Assembly: GCF_003390395.1 (NCBI RefSeq) | Contig: NZ_QUOV01000001.1 | Coordinates: forward strand, 124,001 to 188,000 | DNA: 64,000 nucleotides | Direction of reading: 5' to 3' | Source of the DNA: Thalassotalea euphylliae | GTDB lineage: Bacteria > Pseudomonadota > Gammaproteobacteria > Enterobacterales > Alteromonadaceae | Shown here: piece after piece, positions 8,677 to 18,440 of the stretch | Layout of the letters: each line of letters begins with the position of its first letter | How positions within the stretch are numbered: the first letter of the stretch is position 1 | Notes under the pieces: generated by a model | Told to the model about the DNA's origin: nothing | Seen by the model: the letters and a program-made list of their open reading frames with translations, nothing else | The model's database searches: none | Translations under genes and position numbers: made by a program

Positions 8677-9921
8677 ATGAACAAGCCACCGCTACTATTT
8701 TTGTGTCACCGCATTCCATTCCCACCAAATAAAGGGGATAAAATTCGCTCGTTTAATATTTTACAAATGTTGAACAAGCATTATGACGTTTACCTCGGCT
8801 GCTTTATTGATGACCCTTACGATGAGCAGTACGTTGATGAACTTAAAAAGCACTGTCATCAGCTGTTTTACCGCAATCAGAACAAACTCGTCGCTAAAAT
8901 TAAAGGCATGACGGCTTTTCTTACTGGCAAACCAATAACCTTGCCATACTACTATGACCGAGAAATGGCGAAGTGGTGTCAAGAGGTCGCTGATAGACAT
9001 GCCATTGAAAAAGTATTTGTCTATTCATCGTCAATGGCACAATACTGCGAAACAGCGCAATTTAATCAATGCCAACGGGTGATAGACTTTGTCGATGTCG
9101 ACTCTGATAAATGGCGTCAGTATGCAGAAAATAGGTCAGGGCTAGCAAAATTCATATTCCAGCGCGAGTTTAAAACACTGGCGCGATACGAAGACAAAGT
9201 TTGCCTGCAATTTGATGCCTCGCTCTTTGTTTCGCCTGATGAAGCAAAGTTATTTAGAGCACGCCAGCAAGTTACTGCACAGGCAAAGGTACAAGGCATA
9301 TTAAATGGTGTCGATATTGGATTTTTTAATCCAAATGCTTCACTTGCGCCGGAAAATAAAGTGCCTGATGGCCCTTTTATCAGTTTTACGGGCGCTATGG
9401 ATTACTGGGCAAATGTTGATGCCGTGCTTTGGTTTGCAGAAAACGTGTGGCCGATTGTTAAAAAAAATATCCCGTCACTTAGTTTTGTGATTGCTGGGGG
9501 TAACCCAACCAATCAGATTAAATCATTAGCAACACAGCCAGATGTTATTGTCACTGGTCGGGTTGAGGATATACGCCCCTACATAACTCAGGCTGCGTGT
9601 ATTGTCGCACCGCTGCGCATTGCCCGTGGTATTCAAAACAAAGTGCTTGAAGCCATGTCACTGGATAAACCAGTAGTGTGTACTTCAATGGCAATGGAAG
9701 GGATCAATGCTCCGCATCATCGATATTGTCAGGTGCATGATGAACCGGAAGCCTTTGCTGAGGCGGTAATCGAGTTGGTTAACTCGACACAAGTTTCAGC
9801 AACTACCGAACTTGTCACTGAAAATCGAGCATGGATAAAAGAACATTTTACTTGGCAGGCAACCCTAGCACCGCTTGCTAAGCTTTATCAAATAGAATCT
9901 TCAGAGGTTACAAGCCAATGA
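8677..9921 (+). CDS. TIGR03087 family PEP-CTERM/XrtA system glycosyltransferase
   Basis: 414-residue GT-B glycosyltransferase. The N-terminal PPLLFLCHRIPFPPNKGDKIRS is the hallmark of this family. The donor-binding half contains SFTGAMDYWANVDAV and APLRIARGIQNKVLEAMSL, including the GxxxKxxEAM element common in GT4-like enzymes. It probably adds one sugar to the undecaprenyl-linked repeat unit on the cytoplasmic face. It lies 5 bp after the FemAB gene and overlaps the exosortase gene by 4 bp (ATGA), which indicates one transcript and coupled translation. Confidence 0.93.
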   Translation: MNKPPLLFLCHRIPFPPNKGDKIRSFNILQMLNKHYDVYLGCFIDDPYDEQYVDELKKHCHQLFYRNQNKLVAKIKGMTAFLTGKPITLPYYYDREMAKWCQEVADRHAIEKVFVYSSSMAQYCETAQFNQCQRVIDFVDVDSDKWRQYAENRSGLAKFIFQREFKTLARYEDKVCLQFDASLFVSPDEAKLFRARQQVTAQAKVQGILNGVDIGFFNPNASLAPENKVPDGPFISFTGAMDYWANVDAVLWFAENVWPIVKKNIPSLSFVIAGGNPTNQIKSLATQPDVIVTGRVEDIRPYITQAACIVAPLRIARGIQNKVLEAMSLDKPVVCTSMAMEGINAPHHRYCQVHDEPEAFAEAVIELVNSTQVSATTELVTENRAWIKEHFTWQATLAPLAKLYQIESSEVTSQ

Positions 9922-11351
9922 TGGCGATCAACAGTCGACAGTTTATCTTGATGTTTGCTGTCCTGATAGCAGCTTGGATGCTGGTATTTTGGGATGGTAT
10001 TACGGGCATGGAAGCAATTTGGCGTCGTTCTGACACATTTGCGCATGGTTATTTTATTTTACCGATAGTGATCTGGTTGTTGCATCGCGATCGTGCTTAT
10101 TTACAATCCGCTAAAGTCCAGTCAACTTGGTTACCTTTGCCACTTTTAGCTGCCAGTAGTTTTGTTTGGCTCTTTGCATATGCAGCTGACATCAATGTGT
10201 TGAGTCAGCTGGCTGCCGTGACCGCGCTCATATTTCTAGTTTGGATGTTAATAGGTAATCAGTTGGCATGGCGATACAAGTTTCCATTGGCCTACTTACT
10301 CTTTGCTGTGCCTATGGGGGAAAACTTAATTCCTAGCCTACAAGATATTACGGCGTGGATAACAGTTTTCTTGCTTAAAGTACACGGCATACCCGTATTT
10401 CGAGATGGCTGGTATATCCAGATTCCAACTGGCATGTTCGAAGTGGCTGTGGCTTGTTCTGGTATTCGTTACCTCATTGCTTCTATGGCGGTTGGCACCT
10501 TATACGCTCACTTAACTTATCGTTCGTTCAAAAAGCAGCTATTGTTTATTGTTTTCGCTTTCTTACTGCCAATTTTAGCCAATGGCGTGCGTGCATACTT
10601 GATTGTCATTATCGCCCACTACTCAGACATGAAGTATGCAACTGGGGCTGATCATTTAGTTTATGGTTGGATATTCTTTGGTTTTGTCATCATGCTAATG
10701 TTTTGGGTTGGGGGAAAGTTTGCCGACCCTGAACCCAAGACGGAGCTTTATAGCGATAGCGAATCGACGAAATCTAAGGGGCATTACAACAAGTTCTGGG
10801 TGAGTACCTCAGCCTGTTTATTGCTGATGGCGACCTTGTTTGTTGAGCATAATATTAATGCCGTTGAGTTACCTGAAAGTGCAGATACAGTCATTCAAAT
10901 GCCTGACTCGAATTGGGGTGTTAGTTTTACCCAGCCGCTGCAATCTAACGTTCAGCGTGAGAGCAATGGTATAGAGTTGTTTTTTGCTCGCTATGGCAAT
11001 AAGCAAAGTGAAGGCGAGTTAGTGAGTTTTGCCAATAAGCTTTATGATGCTGAACGCTGGACTGTGGTTGATCGAGTTACCAAAATTGACAATGGGCAAA
11101 CCTACCGTTACTTACTGTTAAGAGATATTCAAGGTCAAGAAAGGACGGTTTTATACTGGTATCAAATTGGTGAAAGAACATTTGTCAGCCCTTCAATTGT
11201 GAAGTTATATCAGGCATTTGCGCTACTTACCGGTCAAGTTAAATTCGCTAGTTTTGTTGCAGCGTCTAGTTTAAATACAGGCCAAGATGATTTAGCAGAG
11301 CGGTTATTATTAAATGCAATGTTAGGTATTAGCCAAGTGCCTAAAAATTAA
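9918..11351 (+). CDS. xrtA: Exosortase A fused to an EpsI domain
   Basis: 477-residue polytopic membrane transpeptidase. About eight hydrophobic segments lie in residues 1-275. The exosortase triad is visible: Cys180 in VACSGIRYL, Arg225 in ANGVRAYLI and His246 in GADHLVYGW. From about residue 290 a single membrane segment precedes a periplasmic EpsI-type domain (ending in QVKFASFVAASSLNT). Exosortase A cleaves and anchors PEP-CTERM proteins, probably to the polysaccharide or a lipid. The fusion with EpsI is usual for XrtA. No candidate substrate is encoded in this window. Translation is coupled to the glycosyltransferase gene upstream. Confidence 0.95.
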   Translation: MMAINSRQFILMFAVLIAAWMLVFWDGITGMEAIWRRSDTFAHGYFILPIVIWLLHRDRAYLQSAKVQSTWLPLPLLAASSFVWLFAYAADINVLSQLAAVTALIFLVWMLIGNQLAWRYKFPLAYLLFAVPMGENLIPSLQDITAWITVFLLKVHGIPVFRDGWYIQIPTGMFEVAVACSGIRYLIASMAVGTLYAHLTYRSFKKQLLFIVFAFLLPILANGVRAYLIVIIAHYSDMKYATGADHLVYGWIFFGFVIMLMFWVGGKFADPEPKTELYSDSESTKSKGHYNKFWVSTSACLLLMATLFVEHNINAVELPESADTVIQMPDSNWGVSFTQPLQSNVQRESNGIELFFARYGNKQSEGELVSFANKLYDAERWTVVDRVTKIDNGQTYRYLLLRDIQGQERTVLYWYQIGERTFVSPSIVKLYQAFALLTGQVKFASFVAASSLNTGQDDLAERLLLNAMLGISQVPKN

Positions 11352-11444
11352 TAAACCTAGCTAAATCGCTAATTTAACAACTAGTACCTAATTTACTTTT
11401 AGAGGAAAAGTTGGTGCTTAAGCCCAATTATTAAAGTGGTGACA

Positions 11445-13049
11445 ATGGAAAAACAATATTTGAAGTTAGCCGTCTATACAGGGGATATATATAGTCATAG
11501 TACTGTAAAGCCTATTTATCATATTGCTAAACACTTTCCTGATTCGAAAATTAAAGTCTTTGTTAATGTACCCCATGTTCCCTTTAGGAAAGTTATTAAG
11601 GCACAAATAAAAAATTTGAAGTTAAATGGTTTTTTTCGAGTACTCGAAATAAGTGGTATTTTGTGGGAACGAGGCACTAATAAATTAGTTGAGTTATTTA
11701 CATCAAATAGAAAGCAAAGCAATGGAAGATTGATTGATTACTTTCAAGAAGTATTCGAAAGCCCTAATATTGAGATTGAGTTCATTCGTAATATAAACGA
11801 GCTTGGACCTTCTCTTATTTCAGAATTCTCTCCTGATATAGGCTTATCAATTGCAGCACCAATCTTGACTGAAAGCGTTTTATCCATTGCTACATTAGGA
11901 AATTTAAATGTACATAAAGGTATGCTGCCAAAATATAGAGGCATGCCACCAGCGTTTTGGGAAATTTATCATGGAGAAAAGGTAGTTGGTTGCACGATAC
12001 ATGAAATGACCGCAGAGCTTGATGGAGGCAATATTTTATTGGAAGAAGAAATTCCTACCCATAAATGGTCTACACCCAAAGGGCTTCAAGTCCAGTTAGA
12101 TGAGATGGCAACAAAAATGTACCCTGAAGCTATTTCAATGTACTTGGCTGGCCATAAAGGAAAAGAGCAATTTGGGGAGAAGAATACTTTCACAAAACCT
12201 AGCTTGAAAGCTTATCGTCAATTAATAAACAAACAGTCTGCCAATCTAAATATTCACAAATTAAAGTACATTATTAAACAATTGGTTCTGATTAGTATTC
12301 TCATACCTTATGGAAAGTTGATTGCACTCTATAGAGGGCTAACAGGAAAGCAAATTACTACGGTACTTCTATATCACCGAGTAAATGATTTCCAGCGTGA
12401 CAACCTTACTGTTGGTGTTGAGCAATTCAATTGCCAAATGGAGTATATAAGTAAATCATTGAATGTTATTGGTATTGAAGATTTGCAGGCTAATAAAGTA
12501 GATCGTTTCAGCTTAAAACCAAATGTCGCAATAACATTTGATGATGGATATCTCGATAATTTTCTTAATGCTTTCCCTATTTGCCAAAAAAATAAAGTAT
12601 GTGCTTCATTTTATGTCTCAACTGAAATGGTTGATAAAGGAAAACCATTTCCACATGATCAAAAGCATAATCTTATATTTGCAAATATGACTTGGGATAA
12701 TTTAAAAGAAATGAAGCTTGCTGGTATGCATATTGGTTCTCACACGATGAATCATGTAAGAAGCAGTACAACCCAACCATGTGAATTAAAGAGAGAGTTT
12801 AGTTATTCAAAAATGGTATTGGAGCAACAATTGAATGAACCTGTTGATTCACTAGCCTACCCTTTCGGTGGAAAAAGTGATTTTAACAAAGAGTGTTTAG
12901 AGTTAGCTAAAGAGGCTGGCTATAAAACTGTTTTATCAGCATATGGTGGGGTAAACAGACAGCTAGATTTGTTTAACATCAAGAGAAAAGGGATCGATTG
13001 GACATTCTCACATTGGGCGTTCGTTTCACAAATCTATGACTGGAAATAA
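11445..13049 (+). CDS. Formyltransferase-polysaccharide deacetylase fusion protein
   Basis: 534 residues from ATG 11445 (GTG 11436 is possible). Residues 1 to about 235 form a formyl_trans_N-like domain with the catalytic Asn-His-Asp set: N155 and H157 in LNVHKGMLPKYRG, D193 in AELDGGNIL. Residues about 300-534 form a NodB-type deacetylase, with YHRVN, the FDDG motif (D366, D367) and HxxxH in IGSHTMNHV (H433, H437). One protein could therefore deacetylate an amino sugar and formylate the amine, though the donor and order are inference. The gene is clearly more AT-rich than its neighbours, suggesting separate acquisition. It sits 93 bp after exosortase A. Confidence 0.85.
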   Translation: MEKQYLKLAVYTGDIYSHSTVKPIYHIAKHFPDSKIKVFVNVPHVPFRKVIKAQIKNLKLNGFFRVLEISGILWERGTNKLVELFTSNRKQSNGRLIDYFQEVFESPNIEIEFIRNINELGPSLISEFSPDIGLSIAAPILTESVLSIATLGNLNVHKGMLPKYRGMPPAFWEIYHGEKVVGCTIHEMTAELDGGNILLEEEIPTHKWSTPKGLQVQLDEMATKMYPEAISMYLAGHKGKEQFGEKNTFTKPSLKAYRQLINKQSANLNIHKLKYIIKQLVLISILIPYGKLIALYRGLTGKQITTVLLYHRVNDFQRDNLTVGVEQFNCQMEYISKSLNVIGIEDLQANKVDRFSLKPNVAITFDDGYLDNFLNAFPICQKNKVCASFYVSTEMVDKGKPFPHDQKHNLIFANMTWDNLKEMKLAGMHIGSHTMNHVRSSTTQPCELKREFSYSKMVLEQQLNEPVDSLAYPFGGKSDFNKECLELAKEAGYKTVLSAYGGVNRQLDLFNIKRKGIDWTFSHWAFVSQIYDWK

Positions 13050-13068
13050 TTGAAGGAGGATGTACGGG

Positions 13069-14235
13069 TTGATTGAGCAAAAAAATAAAATTCATGTGTG
13101 CCATATCGTTCATCATTTTGTTGCAGCAGGTTTGGAAAATGGAATTGTGAATTTGATAAATCACTTACCAACTCAAGAGTATCGACATTCAATAATTTGT
13201 ATTGCTGATTATGATCGCAACTTCATAAAGCGCTTAAAAGTAAGAAATATTGATATATATGAGCTCCATAAAACAGCAGGGAATGGAGTTGGTTGGCTAT
13301 ATAGATGTTACAAGCTTTTTAAAAAAATAAAGCCCGATTTATGCCATAGTCGTAATTTGAACCCCCTAGAAGCGCAAATAGCCGCTTTTTTAGCAGGTAT
13401 ACGCGTTAGGATTCATGGAGAGCACGGCTGGGATGTAAATGATCTAAAAGGAAATAACGTAAAGAACCAATATATAAAAAAGTTGTTTAAACCCCTAATT
13501 CACCAATACGTGGCTTTATCGAATGAAGGTATGGATTATTTAAAATATAGAATTGGTGTAAATTCGAATCAACTTTATCATATATGTAATGGTGTTGATG
13601 TTGATCGTTTTCATCCGAAAGTGAACGTTTCAAATCCAATAGATATTAACTTTTCCAAAGGAGCTATTGTTTTTGGCACAGTAGGCAGACAGGTGCAAGT
13701 TAAAAACCATCAGCAACTCCTTAACGCGTTTATAAAGCTTAAGCAAAGTGATATACCCAATGTCCAACGAGCAAAGCTGTTAATTGTCGGTGATGGGGTA
13801 TTGAAAGAGCCCTTAACAGCAATGGCTCAACAATCTGGATATCGAGATGATATTTGCTTTGCTGGCCACCGTGACGATATTCCTCAAACAATGGCCTCAA
13901 TGGATGTATTTGTGCTGCCTTCACTCGCTGAAGGAATTTCCAATACGATATTAGAGGCGATGGCATCAGGCCTACCGGTAATTGCCACCAATGTTGGCGG
14001 CAACCCAGATTTAATCATGGCAGACCATCACAATTCTCATCTTGTTGAAGTCAACGATGTAACCGCATTATCTAATTCGATGGCTCAATATCTGATAAAT
14101 CAAGAACGCTTGGAAAAAGACAGCATCAAGGTCAGAGAGCATTGCGTTAAACACTTTAGTATTGAGTCTATGGTCGCTAAGTATCATGACCTTTACACTT
14201 CGTTATACCAACAAAAAGTCTCAGGGAGGGGTTAG
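13069..14235 (+). CDS. GT4 family glycosyltransferase (TIGR03088-like, XrtA-associated)
   Basis: About 388 residues. An ATG at 13060 touches the strong ribosome site AAGGAGG (13053-13059) and so cannot use it; TTG 13069 lies 9 bp after it and is preferred. The N-terminal IHVCHIVHHFVAAGLENGIVN is the acceptor-side motif of this XrtA-associated group. The donor half has GTVGRQVQVKNH, LLIVGDG and PSLAEGISNTILEAMASGLP, with the E-x7-E motif of retaining GT4 enzymes. It should extend the lipid-linked oligosaccharide. It lies 19 bp after the fusion gene, and its first half shares that gene's AT-rich character. Confidence 0.88.
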   Translation: MIEQKNKIHVCHIVHHFVAAGLENGIVNLINHLPTQEYRHSIICIADYDRNFIKRLKVRNIDIYELHKTAGNGVGWLYRCYKLFKKIKPDLCHSRNLNPLEAQIAAFLAGIRVRIHGEHGWDVNDLKGNNVKNQYIKKLFKPLIHQYVALSNEGMDYLKYRIGVNSNQLYHICNGVDVDRFHPKVNVSNPIDINFSKGAIVFGTVGRQVQVKNHQQLLNAFIKLKQSDIPNVQRAKLLIVGDGVLKEPLTAMAQQSGYRDDICFAGHRDDIPQTMASMDVFVLPSLAEGISNTILEAMASGLPVIATNVGGNPDLIMADHHNSHLVEVNDVTALSNSMAQYLINQERLEKDSIKVREHCVKHFSIESMVAKYHDLYTSLYQQKVSGRG

Positions 14236-14237
14236 AG

Positions 14238-16136
14238 ATGTGTGGCATAGCTGGAATTTTTCATGTTAGCGAGCAGCAAGCGATAGCGCCGGAGCTGATT
14301 GCGTCAATGAATGATAAGCAAATCCATCGCGGCCCTGATGCTGGCGACTACTATTTTGAACCGGGTTTGGCATTGGCTCATCGGCGTTTATCCATTATAG
14401 ATTTGGAAGGTAGTCCGCAACCCATGGCAAGCGCTTGTGGTCGGGCTGTGATCGTTTTTAATGGTGAGATCTATAATTTTAAGGCCTTGCATACTGAGCT
14501 TAAAGCCAAGGGCTATCAATTTAACACCGATGGCGATACAGAAACCATTTTAAATGCCTATTTGGAATGGGGCGAAGATTGTGTGCATCATCTGCGAGGC
14601 ATGTTTGCCTTTGCCGTTTGGGACACTCGCAAACAGGCGTTGTTTGTCGCCCGTGATAGATTAGGTATCAAGCCGCTTTATTTCTCATTGCTAGATAATG
14701 GCCATTTTGTTTTTGGCTCTGAGCTGAAAGTATTAACGCAACATTCGCGCTTTGACCGCAGTTTGCGTGATACCACCATTGAAGATTATTTTACCTTTGG
14801 CTATGTACCTGAGCCATATACCATTTATCAACATGCTTATAAGCTTAGACCCGGTCATTGCTTCACCATAGCGCGCGGTCAGCGGCAATTGCCAGAGCAA
14901 CAAGAGTACTGGGATATTCCGATTAATCCGCACAGTGAATTAAGCGAACAGGAAATTGAAGCGCAATTGGTTGAGCGTTTAAAAGAAGCGGTTGATATTC
15001 GCATGGTGGCGGATGTGCCATTGGGCTCGTTTTTATCGGGCGGTGTTGACTCCAGTGCAGTTGTTGCGCTGATGTCACAACTGCAAGATGATCCTGTCAA
15101 TGCATGTTCGATTGGTTTTGATATTGCGGAATTTAATGAAACTGAGTTTGCCAAACAGGTCGCCCATCGCTATCAGGCCAATCACCATATCGAGATGGTG
15201 GATCAAAATGACTTCGAGCTGATTGATAAACTGGCGTTTTTATACGATGAGCCTTATGCCGATAGTTCGGCCATGCCAACCTATCGCGTTTGTGAACTAG
15301 CGCGCAAACATGTCACGGTAGCCCTTTCTGGCGATGGTGCAGACGAGTTGTTTGCGGGCTACGGTCGCTATCGATTGCATGGGCACGAAGAAAAAGTGCG
15401 GGCCATGTTGCCACTGTCAATGCGCAAGCCTATTTTTGGGCCACTTGGGGCCTTGTACCCGAAACTGGATTGGGCGCCAAGAGTATTAAGAGGGAAAACG
15501 ACATTTCAATCCATGGCACTTGATACGGTGCAGGGCTATCACAACTCAATGTCGATTCTGCGCCAAGACGAGCGGATGAAGCTCTTTTCAGAGGAGTATA
15601 AACAGAAGTTAAATGGCTATACTTCAGTCGCCGTTTTTGATCAATACCGCGATAAATTAGCTGGGCTAGACCCAATTAAACAAGCACAGTACTTGGATAT
15701 GAAAACCTACTTGGTTGGGGATATTCTGACTAAGGTTGATCGCGCCAGTATGGCGCATTCATTGGAAGTTCGCGTGCCATTTTTAGATCACAAGTTTGTG
15801 GAGTGGGGCTTTAATGCCCCTACCCAGCTGAACTTAGTGGGTGGTGTTGGTAAAAGCACCCTGAAAAAACAAATGGAGCCGCATCTACCCCATGATGTGC
15901 TGTATCGGAAAAAAATGGGCTTTTCTGTGCCGCTTGCCACTTGGTTCCGTGGGCCGCTTAAAGACCGGCTTTACGATAGTTTGTTAAGTGAAGCCATGGG
16001 GCAGTTTGGTTACTTTTCGTCAAAGCAGCTCAAAACCTTAATTGATCAGCATGTCAAAGGTATCCGAGATAATAGTGCTTCGCTGTGGACCCTAATGATG
16101 TTTGAGTCGTTTTTACGACAAAGCAAGGCCGCCTAG
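14238..16136 (+). CDS. XrtA/PEP-CTERM system amidotransferase (asparagine synthase-like, TIGR03108)
   Basis: 632 residues with both halves of a glutamine-dependent asparagine synthetase. Cys2 (MCGIAGIF) is the glutaminase nucleophile. The ATP pyrophosphatase loop SGGVDSS lies at 267-273, followed by SGDGADELFAGYGRY. It should release ammonia from glutamine and form an amide on an activated carboxylate; in XrtA loci this is thought to be a uronic acid, which is inference. It is 2 bp after the glycosyltransferase gene and 2 bp before the next. A second, glutaminase-dead homologue lies at 30448. Confidence 0.94.
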   Translation: MCGIAGIFHVSEQQAIAPELIASMNDKQIHRGPDAGDYYFEPGLALAHRRLSIIDLEGSPQPMASACGRAVIVFNGEIYNFKALHTELKAKGYQFNTDGDTETILNAYLEWGEDCVHHLRGMFAFAVWDTRKQALFVARDRLGIKPLYFSLLDNGHFVFGSELKVLTQHSRFDRSLRDTTIEDYFTFGYVPEPYTIYQHAYKLRPGHCFTIARGQRQLPEQQEYWDIPINPHSELSEQEIEAQLVERLKEAVDIRMVADVPLGSFLSGGVDSSAVVALMSQLQDDPVNACSIGFDIAEFNETEFAKQVAHRYQANHHIEMVDQNDFELIDKLAFLYDEPYADSSAMPTYRVCELARKHVTVALSGDGADELFAGYGRYRLHGHEEKVRAMLPLSMRKPIFGPLGALYPKLDWAPRVLRGKTTFQSMALDTVQGYHNSMSILRQDERMKLFSEEYKQKLNGYTSVAVFDQYRDKLAGLDPIKQAQYLDMKTYLVGDILTKVDRASMAHSLEVRVPFLDHKFVEWGFNAPTQLNLVGGVGKSTLKKQMEPHLPHDVLYRKKMGFSVPLATWFRGPLKDRLYDSLLSEAMGQFGYFSSKQLKTLIDQHVKGIRDNSASLWTLMMFESFLRQSKAA

Positions 16137-16138
16137 CG

Positions 16139-17359
16139 ATGAAAGTGTTACATGTACTCGACCATTCGATCCCACTGCATAGTGGTTACACTTTTCGAAG
16201 CCGAGCGATATTACAAACTCAGCATCAGTTAGGTATTGAAACTTGTCATGTGACTAGCCCTAAACACGGCAATACTGAGGCTTTGATTGAGCAAGTGGAT
16301 GACCTGATATTTTATCGCAGCGCGCCAGCCAATGGTTTGTTGAGTAAAGTGCCTGTGCTTAATCAATGGTCAATTATTGCCCCCTTGGAAAAACGTATTC
16401 TTGAAGTAATTGACCGTGAAAAGCCAGATATTATCCATGCCCATTCGCCAGCCCTTAACGGTTTGGCGGCACTAAAAGCGGGCAAAAAGTTGGGGATACC
16501 TGTGGTCTATGAAATTCGCGCGTTTTGGGAAGATGCCGCGGTTGATCACGGCACCTGCAAGCAAGGTGATCTGCGTTATCAAATGACGCGTTCGCTGGAA
16601 TCCCATGTAGTTAAACAAGCGGATGCGGTAACCACCATTTGCCAAGGTCTGAAAAATGATTTAATTGCCAGAGGTGTCGCTGAGCAGAAACTGACGGTTA
16701 TCCCTAATGCCGTCAATGTTGAGAAATTCGAGCGCATTACCGAGAAAGACGCTCACTTAGTTGAGCAATTGCAGCTGAGCAATAAAAAAGTGCTTGGCTT
16801 TATTGGCTCGTTTTACGCTTATGAAGGCTTGGACTTATTGGTCTCTTCACTGCCCGCCATTCTTGAAAAAATGCCAGATGCGTGTTTATTACTGGTCGGT
16901 GGAGGCCCACAAGAGCAGACCCTTAAATCGCAGGTGGCAGCGCTTGATTTGTCTGAGCAAGTGGTGTTTACGGGCCGGGTACCACATCAGCAAGTTAGCC
17001 AGTATTACTCACTTATTGATTTGTTGGTTTATCCTCGTAAATCGATGCGATTAACGGATCTTGTTACCCCGTTGAAACCGTTAGAGGCGATGGCGCAGGG
17101 GCGTTTGTTTTTGGCGTCAGATGTCGGCGGTCATCATGAACTGATTGTTGATAACCAAACCGGTTATTTATTTGCCGCCGATAATAGCGCGGCATTAGTG
17201 ACTAAAGTGATGGACATTTTTCAACAGCAGCAAACTTGGCCTGAGATTCTAGATAATGGCCGGCGCTATGTTGAACATGAGCGCAATTGGCGAAACAGTG
17301 TGAGCAATTACTTACCTGTCTATTCGGCGTTAACGGAAAAGGCGGTGTCGCATGGCTAA
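16139..17359 (+). CDS. TIGR04063 family PEP-CTERM/XrtA system glycosyltransferase
   Basis: 406-residue GT4 glycosyltransferase. The N-terminal MKVLHVLDHSIPLHSGYTFR is diagnostic for the XrtA-associated TIGR04063 group. Further family motifs are VVYEIRAFWEDAAVDHGT near residue 122, VLGFIGSFYAYEGLDLL and LTDLVTPLKPLEAMAQG, where the glutamate-containing donor site lies. It acts on the cytoplasmic side on lipid-linked sugar. It starts 2 bp after the amidotransferase stop, and its stop overlaps the next gene by 8 bp. Confidence 0.94.
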   Translation: MKVLHVLDHSIPLHSGYTFRSRAILQTQHQLGIETCHVTSPKHGNTEALIEQVDDLIFYRSAPANGLLSKVPVLNQWSIIAPLEKRILEVIDREKPDIIHAHSPALNGLAALKAGKKLGIPVVYEIRAFWEDAAVDHGTCKQGDLRYQMTRSLESHVVKQADAVTTICQGLKNDLIARGVAEQKLTVIPNAVNVEKFERITEKDAHLVEQLQLSNKKVLGFIGSFYAYEGLDLLVSSLPAILEKMPDACLLLVGGGPQEQTLKSQVAALDLSEQVVFTGRVPHQQVSQYYSLIDLLVYPRKSMRLTDLVTPLKPLEAMAQGRLFLASDVGGHHELIVDNQTGYLFAADNSAALVTKVMDIFQQQQTWPEILDNGRRYVEHERNWRNSVSNYLPVYSALTEKAVSHG

Positions 17360-18440
17360 CGTCAATCACGTCGCGATTGTTGGACCATTGCCTCCACCAG
17401 CTGGTGGCATGGCGAATCAAACGAAACAGCTTGCTAGCTTTTTAGAGGCGGAGGGGCTAAAGGTGACGGTGGTTCAAGTAAATCCGCCTTATCAACCCAA
17501 GTGGGCCGGTAAAATACCGATGTTTCGTGCTTTTGTTAGGTTAATCCAGTATCAACGAGCGCTAAAGAAACAATTAGCCGACGTTGATGTTGTCCATATT
17601 ATGGCGAATTCGGGCTGGTCCTGGCACCTGTTTGCAGCACCCGCAATAAAAGTGGCTAAACGTCTAAACAAGGCTGTGGTACTTAATTATCGTGGTGGTT
17701 ATGCCGCAGACTTCTTTGCTAAATCGTGGTCATCTGTCCGTAAAACTATGGATTTGGTCGATGATATTGTCGTGCCTTCGAGCTTTTTGCAGGATGTTTT
17801 TCAACAATATGGAAAACAGTCTCGCGTTATTCCCAATGTACTCAATCAAGCACGTTTTAACCCTGAAAGCCGTCAGGCGTCTATGAAACCACGTGTCATC
17901 GTGACGCGAAATCTTGAAGAAATCTACGATGTAGAAACATCTATTCGGGTTTTTGCTGGTATTCTACAAGCTTTTCCAGGTGCAGAATTGAAAGTGGCTG
18001 GTACAGGTCCTGAGCTCAGTGCTTTAGAGCAACTATCTAAGTCATTAGGTATCTCAGAACATGTTGAATTTTTGGGAAGACTTTCTCCAGATGAGATAGC
18101 AGCCTTGTATAAATCTGCTGACCTGATGTTAAACACTAGTGTTGTCGACAATTCACCAAACTCGCTTATTGAGTCGCTCGCCTGTGGCACGCCAGTGGTT
18201 AGCACAAATGTCGGAGGTATTCCTAAGTTGGTGACTGATCAACATGATGCGCTGCTCGCAAACCCAAGAGATGCAGAGTCACTAATAAAGCTATCTTTGT
18301 CGTTATTAGAAGATAATAGCGAGCGAGAACGTTTGACCAAGAACGGGTTGCTCACCGTAGAAAAGTTTAGCTGGTCGAACGTTTGGCAAGCATTGGCGAG
18401 TTGTTACCAAGCGGCATACGTTGGAGCAAAAAATGATTAG
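17352..18440 (+). CDS. GT4 family glycosyltransferase
   Basis: 362-residue GT-B enzyme. VAIVGPLPPPAGGMANQTKQL is the glycine-rich N-terminal loop, and VLNYRGGYAADFF follows in the acceptor half. The C-terminal half has KVAGTGPELSALEQL and the donor motif SPNSLIESLACGTPVVSTN. There are no membrane segments. It overlaps the neighbouring genes by 8 bp on each side, so it is translated as part of the tight biosynthesis operon. The sugar it transfers cannot be told from sequence alone. Confidence 0.9.
   Translation: MANVNHVAIVGPLPPPAGGMANQTKQLASFLEAEGLKVTVVQVNPPYQPKWAGKIPMFRAFVRLIQYQRALKKQLADVDVVHIMANSGWSWHLFAAPAIKVAKRLNKAVVLNYRGGYAADFFAKSWSSVRKTMDLVDDIVVPSSFLQDVFQQYGKQSRVIPNVLNQARFNPESRQASMKPRVIVTRNLEEIYDVETSIRVFAGILQAFPGAELKVAGTGPELSALEQLSKSLGISEHVEFLGRLSPDEIAALYKSADLMLNTSVVDNSPNSLIESLACGTPVVSTNVGGIPKLVTDQHDALLANPRDAESLIKLSLSLLEDNSERERLTKNGLLTVEKFSWSNVWQALASCYQAAYVGAKND

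Noticed and set aside
14879..15154. Antisense frames over the amidotransferase and other large genes
   Set aside because: They follow codon bias of the true gene on the other strand and show no motifs or ribosome sites.
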